A DNA stretch of 51,864 nucleotides from Flavobacteriales bacterium UBA720 (GCA_002297505.1 DBLQ01000023.1:25875-77738), one strand, 5' to 3'; counted from the first letter of the stretch, positions 33,636 through 43,165 are shown. Notes: generated by a model from the sequence alone, not told the origin. A program made the numbers and translations.

Positions 33636-35525
33636 TTACTTCAAGCTCTCAAAACTACGCTTGATAAAATCCGTCAGCTCTTTTCCTTTCAAAAGATTCT
33701 GAGACAATTTTGCCAAATCCAAAGCCTGTTTAATCATCTCTTTTTTATCATCAGCATTATCTTTTTTCAATAATTCTCCGGCAAAATCTGAGTTAGCATT
33801 CACCACCAGATTATACATCTCCGGGAAACCGCCCATTGCGAACATTCCGCCACCGCCGGTTGCCTGCATATCTTTCATTCTTCGGAAGAATTCCGGCTGA
33901 GTCAACGTAAACGGCGCATCCGTAGAATCCAAATCTTCCAGCTGAACGGTGAATTTCTGATCATTAATTGATTCTTCAATCTCCTTCTGCAAAGTCTCTT
34001 TATCCGAATCATTGAGTTTAGATATCTTCGGCTCATCTTTTTTGATAAGGTTGTTGATGTGGTCGGCATCCACTCTCGCAAAAGAAACGTTCTCTTTGGA
34101 AGCTTCCAGTTTCTGAATCAGGTGCGGAACAATCGGAGAATCCAACAAAAGAACTTCATAACCTTTTTCTTTCGCAGCTTCGATGTAACTGTGCTGTTCA
34201 TCCGCATTGTTGGCGTATAGAATTACCGTTTTTCCGTCTTTATCCGTCTGAGTTGGTTTGATTTTTTCAATCAGATCGTTCCATAGATAATACGTTCCGT
34301 CCGCAGTTGGATAAAGCGCAAACTTATCCGATTTTTCATAGAATTTATCTTCGGAAATCATTCCGTATTCGATCACGATTTTGATATCGTTCCATTTCTT
34401 TTCGTAATCTTCACGGTTGTCATTGATGAGCGAAACCATCTTGTCCGCCACTTTTTTCGTGATGTAAGACGAGATTTTCTTCACTGCTCCATCAGCCTGA
34501 AGATAGGAACGGGAAACGTTCAGCGGAATATCCGGAGAATCGATCACACCTCTCAGCAACATCAGGAAATCCGGAACAATGCCTTTCACCTCATCCGTCA
34601 CAAACACCTGATTTTGATACAGTTGTATTTTATCTTTTTCAATGTTCAGATTGTTGCCCAATTTAGGAAAGAACAAAATACCTGTCAGGTTGAACGGATA
34701 ATCCACATTCAGATGAATATGGAACAACGGGTCTTCAAACTGCATCGGATACAACTCTCTGTAGAATTGGTTGTAATCCTCGTCTTTCAATTCAGACGGC
34801 GATTTTGTCCAAGCAGGATTGGTATTATTGATGATATTATCAACTTCAATTGTTTCCGGCTTAGCATCTTCAGCAGCACCTTCCGGCAAAGGCAAAGTTT
34901 CCGTTTTTGTCCCAAATTTAATCGGAACCTGATTGAATTTATTATATTTTGTCAGCAATTCACGGATTCTGAATTCCTCCAAAAACTCCGTAGAATCATC
35001 TGCGATATGAAGAATAATTTCCGTTCCTCTGTCAGATTTTTCTGTTTCTTCCAGCGTGTATTCCGGACTTCCATCACAAACCCAGCGAACGGCTTTTGCA
35101 TCCTCCTTGTAAGATTTAGTCAGGATTTCCACTTTCTCCGCCACCATAAACGCCGAATAAAATCCAAGACCAAAATGCCCGATAATTCCGGCATCTTTCG
35201 CCGAATCTTTATATTTTTCCAAAAACTCCTCTGCACCGGAAAAAGCCACCTGATTGATATATTTCTCAACCTCTTCACCAGTCATCCCAATCCCCTGGTC
35301 CTTGATAGTCAGCGTTTTCGCATCCTTATCAATTTTCACTTCAATCATTGGATTGCCATATTCCACCTTCGCTTCACCAATGGTGGTCAGGTGTTTCAGC
35401 TTCGTCGTCGCATCCGTTGCGTTAGAAATCAGCTCACGCAGAAAAATCTCGTGGTCACTATAAAGAAACTTTTTAATCAATGGAAAAATATTCTCCACCG
35501 ACACATTAATACTTCCTGTTGACAT
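33636..35525 (-). CDS. htpG: Molecular chaperone HtpG (Hsp90)
   Basis: ATP-dependent cytoplasmic chaperone of 629 residues. The N-terminal GHKL ATPase shows FLRELISNATDAT (28-40), KDQGIGMT (74-81) and the GHFGLGFYSAFMVAEK-type lid region near 116-131. RGTEIILHI follows. The middle domain carries the catalytic-Arg loop (LNVSRSYLQ). The C-terminal dimerisation domain runs to the end. Length and domain order are normal. A single-gene transcript bounded by repeats is likely; no clear promoter was identified. Confidence 0.96.
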   Translation of the reverse strand: MSTGSINVSVENIFPLIKKFLYSDHEIFLRELISNATDATTKLKHLTTIGEAKVEYGNPMIEVKIDKDAKTLTIKDQGIGMTGEEVEKYINQVAFSGAEEFLEKYKDSAKDAGIIGHFGLGFYSAFMVAEKVEILTKSYKEDAKAVRWVCDGSPEYTLEETEKSDRGTEIILHIADDSTEFLEEFRIRELLTKYNKFNQVPIKFGTKTETLPLPEGAAEDAKPETIEVDNIINNTNPAWTKSPSELKDEDYNQFYRELYPMQFEDPLFHIHLNVDYPFNLTGILFFPKLGNNLNIEKDKIQLYQNQVFVTDEVKGIVPDFLMLLRGVIDSPDIPLNVSRSYLQADGAVKKISSYITKKVADKMVSLINDNREDYEKKWNDIKIVIEYGMISEDKFYEKSDKFALYPTADGTYYLWNDLIEKIKPTQTDKDGKTVILYANNADEQHSYIEAAKEKGYEVLLLDSPIVPHLIQKLEASKENVSFARVDADHINNLIKKDEPKISKLNDSDKETLQKEIEESINDQKFTVQLEDLDSTDAPFTLTQPEFFRRMKDMQATGGGGMFAMGGFPEMYNLVVNANSDFAGELLKKDNADDKKEMIKQALDLAKLSQNLLKGKELTDFIKRSFESLK

Positions 35526-35618
35526 ATTGATATTATTTTTTGTTTTAAATTTTGAAAATCAAATCTCAAAAAAAAGACCATCCAAAAATTAATGACAAAT
35601 TGTCGCTTGATATAAAAA

Positions 35619-35699
35619 GTCTTCGACTTCGCTCAGACTGACACTCTTAAAATAATGCATATAGTATTAGAGTTGTCACACTGAGCGAAGTCGAAGTGC
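35619..35699. repeat. Inverted pair of an interspersed palindromic repeat
   Basis: CTTCGACTTCGCTCAG at 35621-35636 and its reverse complement CTGAGCGAAGTCGAAG at 35681-35696, with similar flanks (ACTGACA and TGTCACA). A third copy of the same 16-base core lies at 47395-47410. The 316-base gap between htpG and the mutase gene otherwise holds no gene. Confidence 0.8.
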
Positions 35700-35841
35700 T
35701 TCAATACAAAAACTTATTTGTTCTTAGTATCCATTGAGTTTAAACTTCTTCTAACTTAAGTGTAAAAAAACTTTTATGCCTTTTGTGGTTCATCACATTT
35801 TCAAAATTCCTTACATTTACTTTTATCAAGACAAAGCACCA

Positions 35842-37983
35842 ATGCGCCACCAAATAAAAAACCAAAATCCTGATTTTCAAATAATTGAATTCAATTCGAA
35901 TTCAGAAAATTACATTTTTGAAAAAGACGGTTTGGAGCTGAAATCCAAATACAGCAGCGAAGATGTAAAAAACAAAGCGATTCTGGAAGGCTCCGCCGCA
36001 GGCATAGCGCCTTTTCTCCGAGGTCCCTATTCCACGATGTATGTTCAGAAACCTTGGACCATCCGTCAATACGCAGGTTTTTCCACAGCCGAAGAATCCA
36101 ATGCTTTTTACAGACGAAATCTCCAAGCCGGACAAAAAGGACTTTCAGTAGCTTTTGATTTGGCAACACATAGAGGTTACGATTCTGACCACGCAAGAGT
36201 CGTCGGCGATGTTGGAAAAGCTGGCGTTGCAATTGATTCGGTTGAGGATATGAAAATCTTGTTCGACCAGATTCCACTCGATGAGATTTCGGTTTCTATG
36301 ACAATGAATGGTGCCGTTTTGCCGATTTTATCTTTCTATATTGTCGCTGCCGAGGAGCAAGGTGTTTCTCAGGAAAAACTATCCGGAACAATCCAGAATG
36401 ACATTCTGAAAGAATTTATGGTTCGGAATACCTACATCTATCCGCCAACGCCATCAATGAAAATCATCGCCGATATTTTCGAATATACTTCTAGGAATAT
36501 CCCAAAATTCAACTCGATTTCCATTTCCGGTTATCATATGCAGGAAGCTGGCGCTACACCGGTTTTGGAAATGGCCTACACGCTTGCAGACGGTTTGGAA
36601 TATGTGCGAACAGGAATCAAAGCAGGAATGAACGTCGATGATTTTGCGCCGAGACTGTCATTTTTCTGGGCCATCGGAATGAATCATTTTATGGAAATCG
36701 CCAAAATGCGCGCCGCGCGTCATATTTGGGCGAATCTGTTGACACAATTCAATCCTCAAAATCAAAAATCTTTAGCTTTAAGAACGCATTCCCAAACATC
36801 CGGATGGTCTTTAACAGAACAAGAACCTTTTAATAATATCACCAGAACCACCATTGAAGCATTGTCATCAGCTTTGGGCGGAACACAATCTTTGCACACG
36901 AACGCTTTGGATGAAGCGATTGCTTTACCAACCGATTATTCAGCGAAAATTGCCAGAAACACCCAAATTATTTTACAACAGGAAAGCGGAATTTGCGATG
37001 TGGTTGACCCAATGGGTGGAAGTCATTTGATAGAATCGCTGACTCAACAAATGATTGACGAAGCAATGAAATACATCGATGAGGTGGAAAAAGAAGGCGG
37101 GATGACAAAAGCCATCGAAGCGGGAATTCCGAAAATGAGAATCGAGGAAGCTGCTGCAAGAAAACAGGCCAAGATCGACAGCGGCGAAGAATTTATTATC
37201 GGAGTAAATTCTTTCAAATCAGATTTACAACAAACGGAAATCGAAATCCTCGACATCGATAATTCGGAAGTTCGCAGAAAACAAATCGAACGCCTGGAAA
37301 AAATAAAAGCCGAACGAAACACCGCGGCGGTGAGCCACATATTAAATAAAATTCGAAATTGTGCGAAAACAGGCCAAGGAAATCTTTTGGAACTTTGCAT
37401 AGAAGCGGCAAGAAGAAGAGTAACACTTGGAGAAATGAGCGATGCAATGGAGGAAAGTTTCGGACGGTACAAAGCCAATATCAGAACCATATCAGGAGTT
37501 TACGCTATGAATGCAGGGAAAAATGAATACTTTGAGAAAGCCGTTGCTCTCACACAGAAATTTGAAGATGCGGAAGGCAGAAGACCAAGAATTATGGTAG
37601 CCAAAATGGGCCAGGACGGTCACGATCGCGGTGCAAAAGTCGTTGCGACAGCCTTTGCCGATATGGGATTTGATGTCGATGTTGCGCCGCTATTCCAAAC
37701 TCCGGAAGAAGTTGCGAAACAGGCGGTGGAAAATGACATTCATATTTTGGGCGTTTCTTCTTTGGCAGCTGGTCACAAAACTTTGGTTCCTCAGGTTGTT
37801 GAAGAACTTCAAAAACTCGGCGCGGACGATATCACCATCGTGGTCGGCGGTGTCATTCCACAACAGGATTATGAATTTCTCTATGCGAATGGCGCCGATT
37901 TTATTTTCGGTCCCGGAACCAATTTGCCGAAGTGTGCGGTGGAGATTTTGGAGAAATTTCTTAACGAACAAACATCCATCTAA
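35842..37983 (+). CDS. scpA: Methylmalonyl-CoA mutase, large (catalytic) subunit type
   Basis: A B12-dependent enzyme interconverting methylmalonyl-CoA and succinyl-CoA. About 713 residues from ATG 35842, chosen because mutases begin close to this point; an upstream frame from 35776 adds 22 hydrophobic residues unlike the family. The TIM-barrel half includes YAGFSTAEESN, FDLATHRGYDSDH and TYIYPPTPSMKI. The C-terminal B12 domain has GQDGHDRG (590-597) with Asp592, the axial His594 and Gly597. No small subunit gene is adjacent, and the length equals homodimeric mutases, so it may act alone. MeaB is encoded nearby. Confidence 0.93.
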   Translation: MRHQIKNQNPDFQIIEFNSNSENYIFEKDGLELKSKYSSEDVKNKAILEGSAAGIAPFLRGPYSTMYVQKPWTIRQYAGFSTAEESNAFYRRNLQAGQKGLSVAFDLATHRGYDSDHARVVGDVGKAGVAIDSVEDMKILFDQIPLDEISVSMTMNGAVLPILSFYIVAAEEQGVSQEKLSGTIQNDILKEFMVRNTYIYPPTPSMKIIADIFEYTSRNIPKFNSISISGYHMQEAGATPVLEMAYTLADGLEYVRTGIKAGMNVDDFAPRLSFFWAIGMNHFMEIAKMRAARHIWANLLTQFNPQNQKSLALRTHSQTSGWSLTEQEPFNNITRTTIEALSSALGGTQSLHTNALDEAIALPTDYSAKIARNTQIILQQESGICDVVDPMGGSHLIESLTQQMIDEAMKYIDEVEKEGGMTKAIEAGIPKMRIEEAAARKQAKIDSGEEFIIGVNSFKSDLQQTEIEILDIDNSEVRRKQIERLEKIKAERNTAAVSHILNKIRNCAKTGQGNLLELCIEAARRRVTLGEMSDAMEESFGRYKANIRTISGVYAMNAGKNEYFEKAVALTQKFEDAEGRRPRIMVAKMGQDGHDRGAKVVATAFADMGFDVDVAPLFQTPEEVAKQAVENDIHILGVSSLAAGHKTLVPQVVEELQKLGADDITIVVGGVIPQQDYEFLYANGADFIFGPGTNLPKCAVEILEKFLNEQTSI

Positions 37984-40364
37984 AACTCAAAAATCAGCCC
38001 GAAGTAAGGCAAGGGCGTATTCCTGTCCTGCTTCGCAGTTTCCAAAAGATACGTTTGCTGGTCCTGAGGAGCAGAAGGATTACTGATGATGCTGTTATAG
38101 TTTTCGTCCCGCTGAAGATTTACCACAGGCAGATTACTCGGAATGTTGGAACCGTAAATGTTGACAATATCTACATAAGCCGTGAGTTGCCATTTGCTGA
38201 AAATCCACTTTTTTTCGGTTCTGATATCCAGCTGATGTGCCACATTTCCTCTTAATGCGTTAAGCAGAGTGAAATTCTGAACGGGTCCATTATTGATATT
38301 CCAGATATTCACCAAAGCACTTCGTTGCAAATCGTACGGGGTCTCCGGTAGACCGCTTTGTAAACGGAACCTCGCGCCGATATTCCAGTTTTTGCCGAAA
38401 TATTTTCCTGTCGTCAAGGTTAGAATATGCCTGCTGTCCCAGGAAGAAGGCAGCAGTTTTTCATTCCCATTACTGAACTTGGAATAGCCAAAAGTGTAAG
38501 CTACGATGCCATAGAAGTTATTCAGCGTGCGCTTCTGCGCCAGCAATTCGATGCCGTACGTCTCGCCGGTTCCTCTAGAGTCTAAAGGTTCATTCCCAAC
38601 GACTCCAAAATCTCCGCCAATGTTCGCGATGCTGATTTGATTTCTCAGCGAGAACGGATAATTCCTGTAGCGTTTGTAGTAACCTTCCAGCGTGATTCTC
38701 AGATTATTTTTTCCATTAAACTCAAAACCACCGACAAAATGAGAATTCCGGATGTATTCTAAATTATTTTTATTGCTGAAGTTTCCGTTTTCCGAAAAGC
38801 CTAAAGCCGTATAAGCCGGTAGCTGATAAAAAATCCCAGTATTGAAATTAAACGCAAACTGCGGCGCAAAACGGTAACTCAAGGATAATCTTGGTGAAAA
38901 CTGCTCCAGCGGATTATTGGTTTTATCAGAATAATTACTTGCATCGAAACGCGTTCCCGCAGAGATTTGAACTTTCTCGTCAAAGAGTTTTTTCGCAGCC
39001 TGGATGTAGACGCCATATTGTAGCAGATTGAGATTGACATTCAGAATATCAAAATTAACGGCATTTTGAGTCACATTTTTTATCGCGGAATTATTTTTAT
39101 ACGTCGCAAAATTAAGGTTGGTTCCGAAGCTCATCTGCATATCTTTGACACTCAGATTTCGGTCAATTCTCAGTTTGTTTTCGATTTCCTGGGATTTGTA
39201 ATCGAAAAGCAGATTTTCCGGTGATTCAACATTTCGGTAATATTTGATGGCCTGATTATCCAGCGTATTTCTGCTGATTGTGAATAGCCAGTTCCCGTTT
39301 TCTGCCAGATGTCTGTAGCCTGCACCAACGGTATAATTCCATTGTGGCGATTTTGGAAGGCGGTCAATCAAAGTCAAATTGTTCAGCGTTTTTTCTGCAT
39401 CATTATTAAACTCGAATTGATCAACCGCTCCTAATCCGATGAAATACAATTCGTCACCACTTTTATATTTTTTGGAGACCTTGAATGTTGCATCATAATA
39501 AGAAGGTAAAAACGGCAATCCAATCGCCTTGAACAGTAATTGCAGATTTGATTTTCTGACTGAAAAAAGTCCGCTCCAGCTTTGGTCTTTGCTTAGCGGT
39601 CCGTCCGCCATCAGCTGAAGATCATCCAGGCCAACGATGGCTTTGTAACCCAACTTATCTTTTCTCGCCTGTTTTAAGTTAAACTCGAAAAGTGAAGACA
39701 AAACGCCATTTCGCCTTGCCGGAAAAGCACCGCTGTAAAAATCGACATCTTTGATGAAATCCACGGTGATGATTCCCCGTGGTCCGCCACTTGCGCCCTG
39801 CGTCTGAAAATGGTTGATAACGGGAACCTCAATACCGTCAATATAAAATTTATTCTCCGCCGAACTTCCACCCCGAACGAAAAGGTCATTTCTGAAAGTT
39901 GCCGTGCTGCCCACACCCGGAAAACTAAGAATGGCTTTGGAAACATCGCGGTTAGAACCTGCATTTTTCTGGATTTCCTCACTCGTAATATTCCTCAGTG
40001 AAACCGGACTTTCTGCCGTAGTTTTGTAAACTTTTTTGCTGAGCACCACCTCATCAATTTTCTGCTCCGATTTCTGAAGACCAACGGAGAAGCTTAGATT
40101 TTGATTAGGAACTACATTAATATCATTCAGAAAACCAGATGAATAATTCTCTGCAGAAATTTCAAAACTGTAATTTCCAGGCGGCAACGCTGTGATCTGT
40201 ACAGTTCCTGATCCGGAGAATAATTGTCCCGAGTTCTGAATTTTGATATTAACTTCCAGCGGCTTTTTACTGAATTCGTCATAAACATTGATGTTCAGAC
40301 TACCAAGTTGCGCAAAAATCCATTGCGACAAGAGTAATAGAAAACCGATAAAACTGCGTTTCAT
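37980..40364 (-). CDS. TonB-dependent receptor with CarboxypepD_reg-like domain
   Basis: An outer-membrane receptor of 794 residues. The signal peptide ends near residue 19 (FAQ). A beta-sandwich carboxypeptidase-regulatory-like domain spans about 20-105, the plug about 105-235 (NDLFVRGGSSAENKFYIDG at 159-177), and the rest is a 22-strand barrel ending in an aromatic strand (LIFEF). No SusD-like partner and no cobalamin riboswitch is adjacent, so the ligand is unknown; location beside B12-dependent mutase genes is suggestive only. Its stop overlaps the mutase stop by 4 bases. Confidence 0.92.
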   Translation of the reverse strand: MKRSFIGFLLLLSQWIFAQLGSLNINVYDEFSKKPLEVNIKIQNSGQLFSGSGTVQITALPPGNYSFEISAENYSSGFLNDINVVPNQNLSFSVGLQKSEQKIDEVVLSKKVYKTTAESPVSLRNITSEEIQKNAGSNRDVSKAILSFPGVGSTATFRNDLFVRGGSSAENKFYIDGIEVPVINHFQTQGASGGPRGIITVDFIKDVDFYSGAFPARRNGVLSSLFEFNLKQARKDKLGYKAIVGLDDLQLMADGPLSKDQSWSGLFSVRKSNLQLLFKAIGLPFLPSYYDATFKVSKKYKSGDELYFIGLGAVDQFEFNNDAEKTLNNLTLIDRLPKSPQWNYTVGAGYRHLAENGNWLFTISRNTLDNQAIKYYRNVESPENLLFDYKSQEIENKLRIDRNLSVKDMQMSFGTNLNFATYKNNSAIKNVTQNAVNFDILNVNLNLLQYGVYIQAAKKLFDEKVQISAGTRFDASNYSDKTNNPLEQFSPRLSLSYRFAPQFAFNFNTGIFYQLPAYTALGFSENGNFSNKNNLEYIRNSHFVGGFEFNGKNNLRITLEGYYKRYRNYPFSLRNQISIANIGGDFGVVGNEPLDSRGTGETYGIELLAQKRTLNNFYGIVAYTFGYSKFSNGNEKLLPSSWDSRHILTLTTGKYFGKNWNIGARFRLQSGLPETPYDLQRSALVNIWNINNGPVQNFTLLNALRGNVAHQLDIRTEKKWIFSKWQLTAYVDIVNIYGSNIPSNLPVVNLQRDENYNSIISNPSAPQDQQTYLLETAKQDRNTPLPYFGLIFEF

Positions 40365-40378
40365 TTCTGAGATTTGTA

Positions 40379-40386
40379 CAAAGATA
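40379..40386 (-). promoter_or_regulatory. Candidate -7 element for the TonB-dependent receptor gene
   Basis: On the minus strand this reads TATCTTTG, an exact TAnnTTTG match 15 bases before the start at 40364. No -33 TTG at the usual distance. Confidence 0.4.
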
Positions 40387-40449
40387 AGTCAAATGGAAGT
40401 CGCAGTATAAACTGATTCTTCAGAAAGTGGGTGCAGAGACGCGCTTCAA

Positions 40450-40755
40450 CTATTTCTTCGCATTCGCGTCCACATACGCCAGAACCCAGTTGGTTTCTTC
40501 GGCGGTCAATTTAGCTTTGGGAGCCATTCTTTCCATAATGGGTTTCCACTCAGAACTGGTAAAGGACGATGGCGATGGCAGATCGTGGCAGCGGCCGCAG
40601 CGCTGGCTGAAAACCTCTTCCCCTTTCCGGATATGCTCTGCTTTTGCAGCAGTAGCTACAGTGGATGCAGCATCGGAAGTGCTGGTCTTGGTCTGTGTGC
40701 TGCAGGAATAGATAACTGCGCCCAGCAATGCCAGACTGTATAAGTATTTTTTCAT
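40450..40755 (-). CDS. Small cytochrome c lipoprotein
   Basis: A 101-residue protein. A lipoprotein signal (VIYSC, Cys18 acylated) is followed by a low-complexity Thr/Ala-rich linker. A single haem c attachment site CGRCH (Cys53, Cys56, His57) is followed by a candidate distal Met ligand (Met74 or Met77 in MERMAPK). This is a periplasm-facing, membrane-anchored electron carrier; the partner is unknown. It has its own promoter element and is the second minus-strand gene between mutase and meaB. Confidence 0.85.
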   Translation of the reverse strand: MKKYLYSLALLGAVIYSCSTQTKTSTSDAASTVATAAKAEHIRKGEEVFSQRCGRCHDLPSPSSFTSSEWKPIMERMAPKAKLTAEETNWVLAYVDANAKK

Positions 40756-40776
40756 TATTTTTGATTTTGATTAGAT

Positions 40777-40784
40777 CAAAAATA
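40777..40784 (-). promoter_or_regulatory. Candidate -7 element for the cytochrome c gene
   Basis: On the minus strand TATTTTTG matches TAnnTTTG, 21 bases before the start codon at 40755. Confidence 0.35.
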
Positions 40785-40843
40785 GTTAATTTGTCTTCAG
40801 AAGCCACAGTCAGATTATTATTTGTAACAATTCCAAATTTCCT

Positions 40844-41833
40844 ATGAAATCAAAACTCAGCCTGCAGGATTACATCAACGGAATCAGAGCTTCTGACAAA
40901 AGGATTTTGGGAAAAGCCATCACTTTGATTGAAAGCAAAAAGCCGGAACACCGCCAGGTTGCCGATCAATTATTAAAAGAAATCTTGCCGCTCACAGGAA
41001 AATCTATCCGAATTGGAATAACGGGTGTTCCCGGCGCTGGAAAATCCACATTTATTGAAAGTTTCGGAAAACTGGCGATCGAGCAAGGAAAGAAAGTGGC
41101 TGTTCTGGCCATTGATCCCAGCTCATCCATCAACAAAGGAAGTATTCTGGGTGACAAAACGAGAATGGAAGAGCTGGCAAAGGATCCAAACGCGTTTATC
41201 CGTCCAAGTCCGAGTTCCGGATTTTTGGGTGGCATTGCCAATACCACTTTTGAAAGTCTCTTGATTTGTGAAGCTTCAGGTTTTGATTATATTTTGATTG
41301 AGACTGTTGGCGTGGGGCAAAGTGAAACTTTGGTGAATGACATTACAGACGTTTTTCTTTTCTTAAAAATCATTGGCGGCGGCGATGAACTACAAGGCAT
41401 CAAACGCGGCATCATGGAAATGGCGGATTTGATTTTCATCAACAAAGTCAATCCTGAGAATCTGTCTAAAGCGAAAATGACGAAATCGGAATTGACCAGA
41501 GCATTACAATTTATCACGCAGAAAGAAAAAGGCTGGAAAGTACCTGTGCTTATAGGTTCTGCTTTGGAAAAGACCGGACTGGACGAGGTTTTCACCAGGA
41601 TTGAGGATTTTATTTCACTGAAAAAACAAAACGGCACTTTCCTCGCAACGAGAAAAAATCAGGCTCAGAAACGCTTCGAATTTTGGGTACGGGAATTTAT
41701 TCTGGAGAAGGCCAAGCAAGATCATCAATTAGAAAATTCTTTTCAGCAGCACTTGAAAAATGCTTCGGAACTGCTTTCCAATCCCAGTTCTGAGGCCAGT
41801 GAATTTGTGCAGAAATTATTCAGGAAGGAGTAA
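40844..41833 (+). CDS. meaB: Methylmalonyl-CoA mutase-associated GTPase MeaB
   Basis: G3E-family GTPase of 329 residues that protects and reloads methylmalonyl-CoA mutase with adenosylcobalamin. The P-loop is GVPGAGKST (61-69), followed by VLAIDPSS, DKTRM, SPSSGFLGG and ETVGVGQSE in the order of the family, and NKVNPEN as the guanine-specificity motif. The C-terminal helical arm for dimerisation is present. The mutase gene lies 3 kb upstream on the same strand, separated by two minus-strand genes. Confidence 0.95.
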   Translation: MKSKLSLQDYINGIRASDKRILGKAITLIESKKPEHRQVADQLLKEILPLTGKSIRIGITGVPGAGKSTFIESFGKLAIEQGKKVAVLAIDPSSSINKGSILGDKTRMEELAKDPNAFIRPSPSSGFLGGIANTTFESLLICEASGFDYILIETVGVGQSETLVNDITDVFLFLKIIGGGDELQGIKRGIMEMADLIFINKVNPENLSKAKMTKSELTRALQFITQKEKGWKVPVLIGSALEKTGLDEVFTRIEDFISLKKQNGTFLATRKNQAQKRFEFWVREFILEKAKQDHQLENSFQQHLKNASELLSNPSSEASEFVQKLFRKE

Positions 41834-41859
41834 CGCAGATGATTTCATCGTAGAAATTA

Positions 41860-41891
41860 ACCATTCGGTCCAGATTTTTTACCGTTCGGTC
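41860..41891. promoter_or_regulatory. Candidate TetR-type operator pair
   Basis: ACCATTCGGTC (41860-41870) and ACCGTTCGGTC (41881-41891) are two near-identical, partly palindromic (ACCGnnCGGT) sites whose starts are 21 bases apart, two helical turns, directly upstream of the -7 element of the hydrolase gene. The pattern is that of TetR-family binding sites; no regulator gene is in the window. Confidence 0.5.
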
Positions 41892-41922
41892 GATAATTTT
41901 TCATTTTGATGCGCCCGGGCTC

Positions 41923-41930
41923 TACCTTTG
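41923..41930 (+). promoter_or_regulatory. Candidate -7 element for the hydrolase gene
   Basis: TACCTTTG matches TAnnTTTG, 22 bases before the ATG at 41953. TTTG at 41905-41908 has a 14-base spacer. The operator pair at 41860-41891 lies just upstream. Confidence 0.45.
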
Positions 41931-41952
41931 GCTCGTCAAAATACTTAAAACA

Positions 41953-42747
41953 ATGAAAACATCTATCTTCTTTTCACTTTTTCTGGCATTGTTATCCATT
42001 TTTTCAAAGGCTCAAATGGACGACAAGTTTTATCAGCCAAAAAAAGAAATGAAACCCCTGGAGTTCAGAAATATCGAAAATATCAGCCTCCCTGTGGAGA
42101 AGGACACGATTACAGCCATTGTCCTGAAACCGGAATCTAAAAACATCAAAAAAACGATCATCTTTTTTCACGGAGCCGGCGGCAATATCTCCACCTATCA
42201 GTTTATGACAAAACCTTTGGTAGCCGATGGTTTCCAAGTCGTGATGGCCGATATGCGCGGCTATGGAAAGTCTACAGGAAAACCCACACACGTCAACGTG
42301 GCTGCCGACGCACAAAAACTTTTTGATTATCTGCTGAGCCGCAAAGATATCAGCGGTACTCAAATTTATCTTTACGGTGCTTCACTGGGATCGCAGGTAG
42401 CGACACATCTGGCAAAGGACAATCAGGCCAAGATTTCCGGGCTGATTCTGGATGGCGGCATGTCCTCTTTCACGGACATCGCAATCGCCTTCAAACCGGA
42501 CATGAAGGAGATGATCGAGAAATTTGTGATATCGCCCTATTCTGCCAAAGAAGATATCAAATCACTGAAAGGCTTACCAAAACTTTTCATCTACAGCAAG
42601 GGCGATTCTACGGTTCCTTTTGCCCAGGGACAAACCATTTATGATAATGCGCCGGAGCCTAAACAGTTTCTGGAATTCTCGGGAGAACATCTCGAGGGTA
42701 TGATAAAAGATCAGGTCAGGATTCTAAAAGCAATTGAGCAGCTGTAA
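41953..42747 (+). CDS. Exported alpha/beta hydrolase
   Basis: A 264-residue serine hydrolase with a signal peptide (1-21, KAQ). The oxyanion loop is FFHGAGGN, the nucleophile elbow YGASLGS contains the catalytic Ser, an Asp lies in YSKGDSTVP and the catalytic His in GEHLEGM. Similar proteins are annotated as esterases or peptidases of the BEM46 type; the substrate is unknown. The operator pair upstream suggests inducible control. It converges with the DoxX gene at a bidirectional terminator. Confidence 0.85.
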   Translation: MKTSIFFSLFLALLSIFSKAQMDDKFYQPKKEMKPLEFRNIENISLPVEKDTITAIVLKPESKNIKKTIIFFHGAGGNISTYQFMTKPLVADGFQVVMADMRGYGKSTGKPTHVNVAADAQKLFDYLLSRKDISGTQIYLYGASLGSQVATHLAKDNQAKISGLILDGGMSSFTDIAIAFKPDMKEMIEKFVISPYSAKEDIKSLKGLPKLFIYSKGDSTVPFAQGQTIYDNAPEPKQFLEFSGEHLEGMIKDQVRILKAIEQL

Positions 42748-42752
42748 TACAA

Positions 42753-42784
42753 AAAGGGAAGACTCTGAAATCTTCCCTTTCTTT
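42753..42784. terminator. Intrinsic terminator between convergent genes
   Basis: AAAGGGAAGA (42753-42762), 8-base loop and TCTTCCCTTT (42771-42780), flanked by A-run and T-rich sequence. It can serve the hydrolase gene and the DoxX gene. Confidence 0.8.
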
Positions 42785-43165
42785 CTAGCTTATCAAAGCA
42801 TGATATTTTTTTCGATTGTCAATCAGCATCCATAGATTGATGAGAAACAGAACCGCAGCAATTCCTATACCCGGAGCAGCGGGTGCTACTGTACAATTGT
42901 GCAGCAGGATTCCGACCATTACAGGCAGAATGACAATCGCACCAAGCGCCCTTGTTTTTGGAAATAAGGATAGCAAGCCGCCAACGATTTCCACCAGGCC
43001 TACCAATGGTAAGAGCCAGGGAAGTTTTGACAAAGCTCCAAATGCATCTTTGGCCTCCTGCGGCATATCCTGCGGCATCGGCATGTAATGCAAAAACTTG
43101 TCTAGACCTGCGTTGATAAACATTAATCCGAAAAGCAGGCAAAGAATAAATTTAACGTATTTCAT
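42785..43165 (-). CDS. DoxX family membrane protein
   Basis: A 126-residue protein with four hydrophobic segments (about 4-22, 50-67, 74-92, 98-116). The N-terminal FINAGLDKFLHY segment and the GGLLSLFPKTRALGA turn agree with DoxX/DoxD-type membrane proteins. Role unknown; some relatives act in redox or quinone-linked processes. It stands alone between two terminators. Confidence 0.8.
   Translation of the reverse strand: MKYVKFILCLLFGLMFINAGLDKFLHYMPMPQDMPQEAKDAFGALSKLPWLLPLVGLVEIVGGLLSLFPKTRALGAIVILPVMVGILLHNCTVAPAAPGIGIAAVLFLINLWMLIDNRKKYHALIS

Noticed and set aside
34614..35522. Long plus-strand open frame opposite htpG
   Set aside because: Antisense shadow of htpG, rich in Phe and Ile from complement codons.
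35526..35841. Cobalamin riboswitch upstream of the mutase gene
   Set aside because: No B12-box-like sequence was found; the gap is explained by an inverted repeat pair.
35776..35841. Longer N-terminus for methylmalonyl-CoA mutase
   Set aside because: The extra 22 residues are hydrophobic and not part of the family, and the ATG at 35842 fits.
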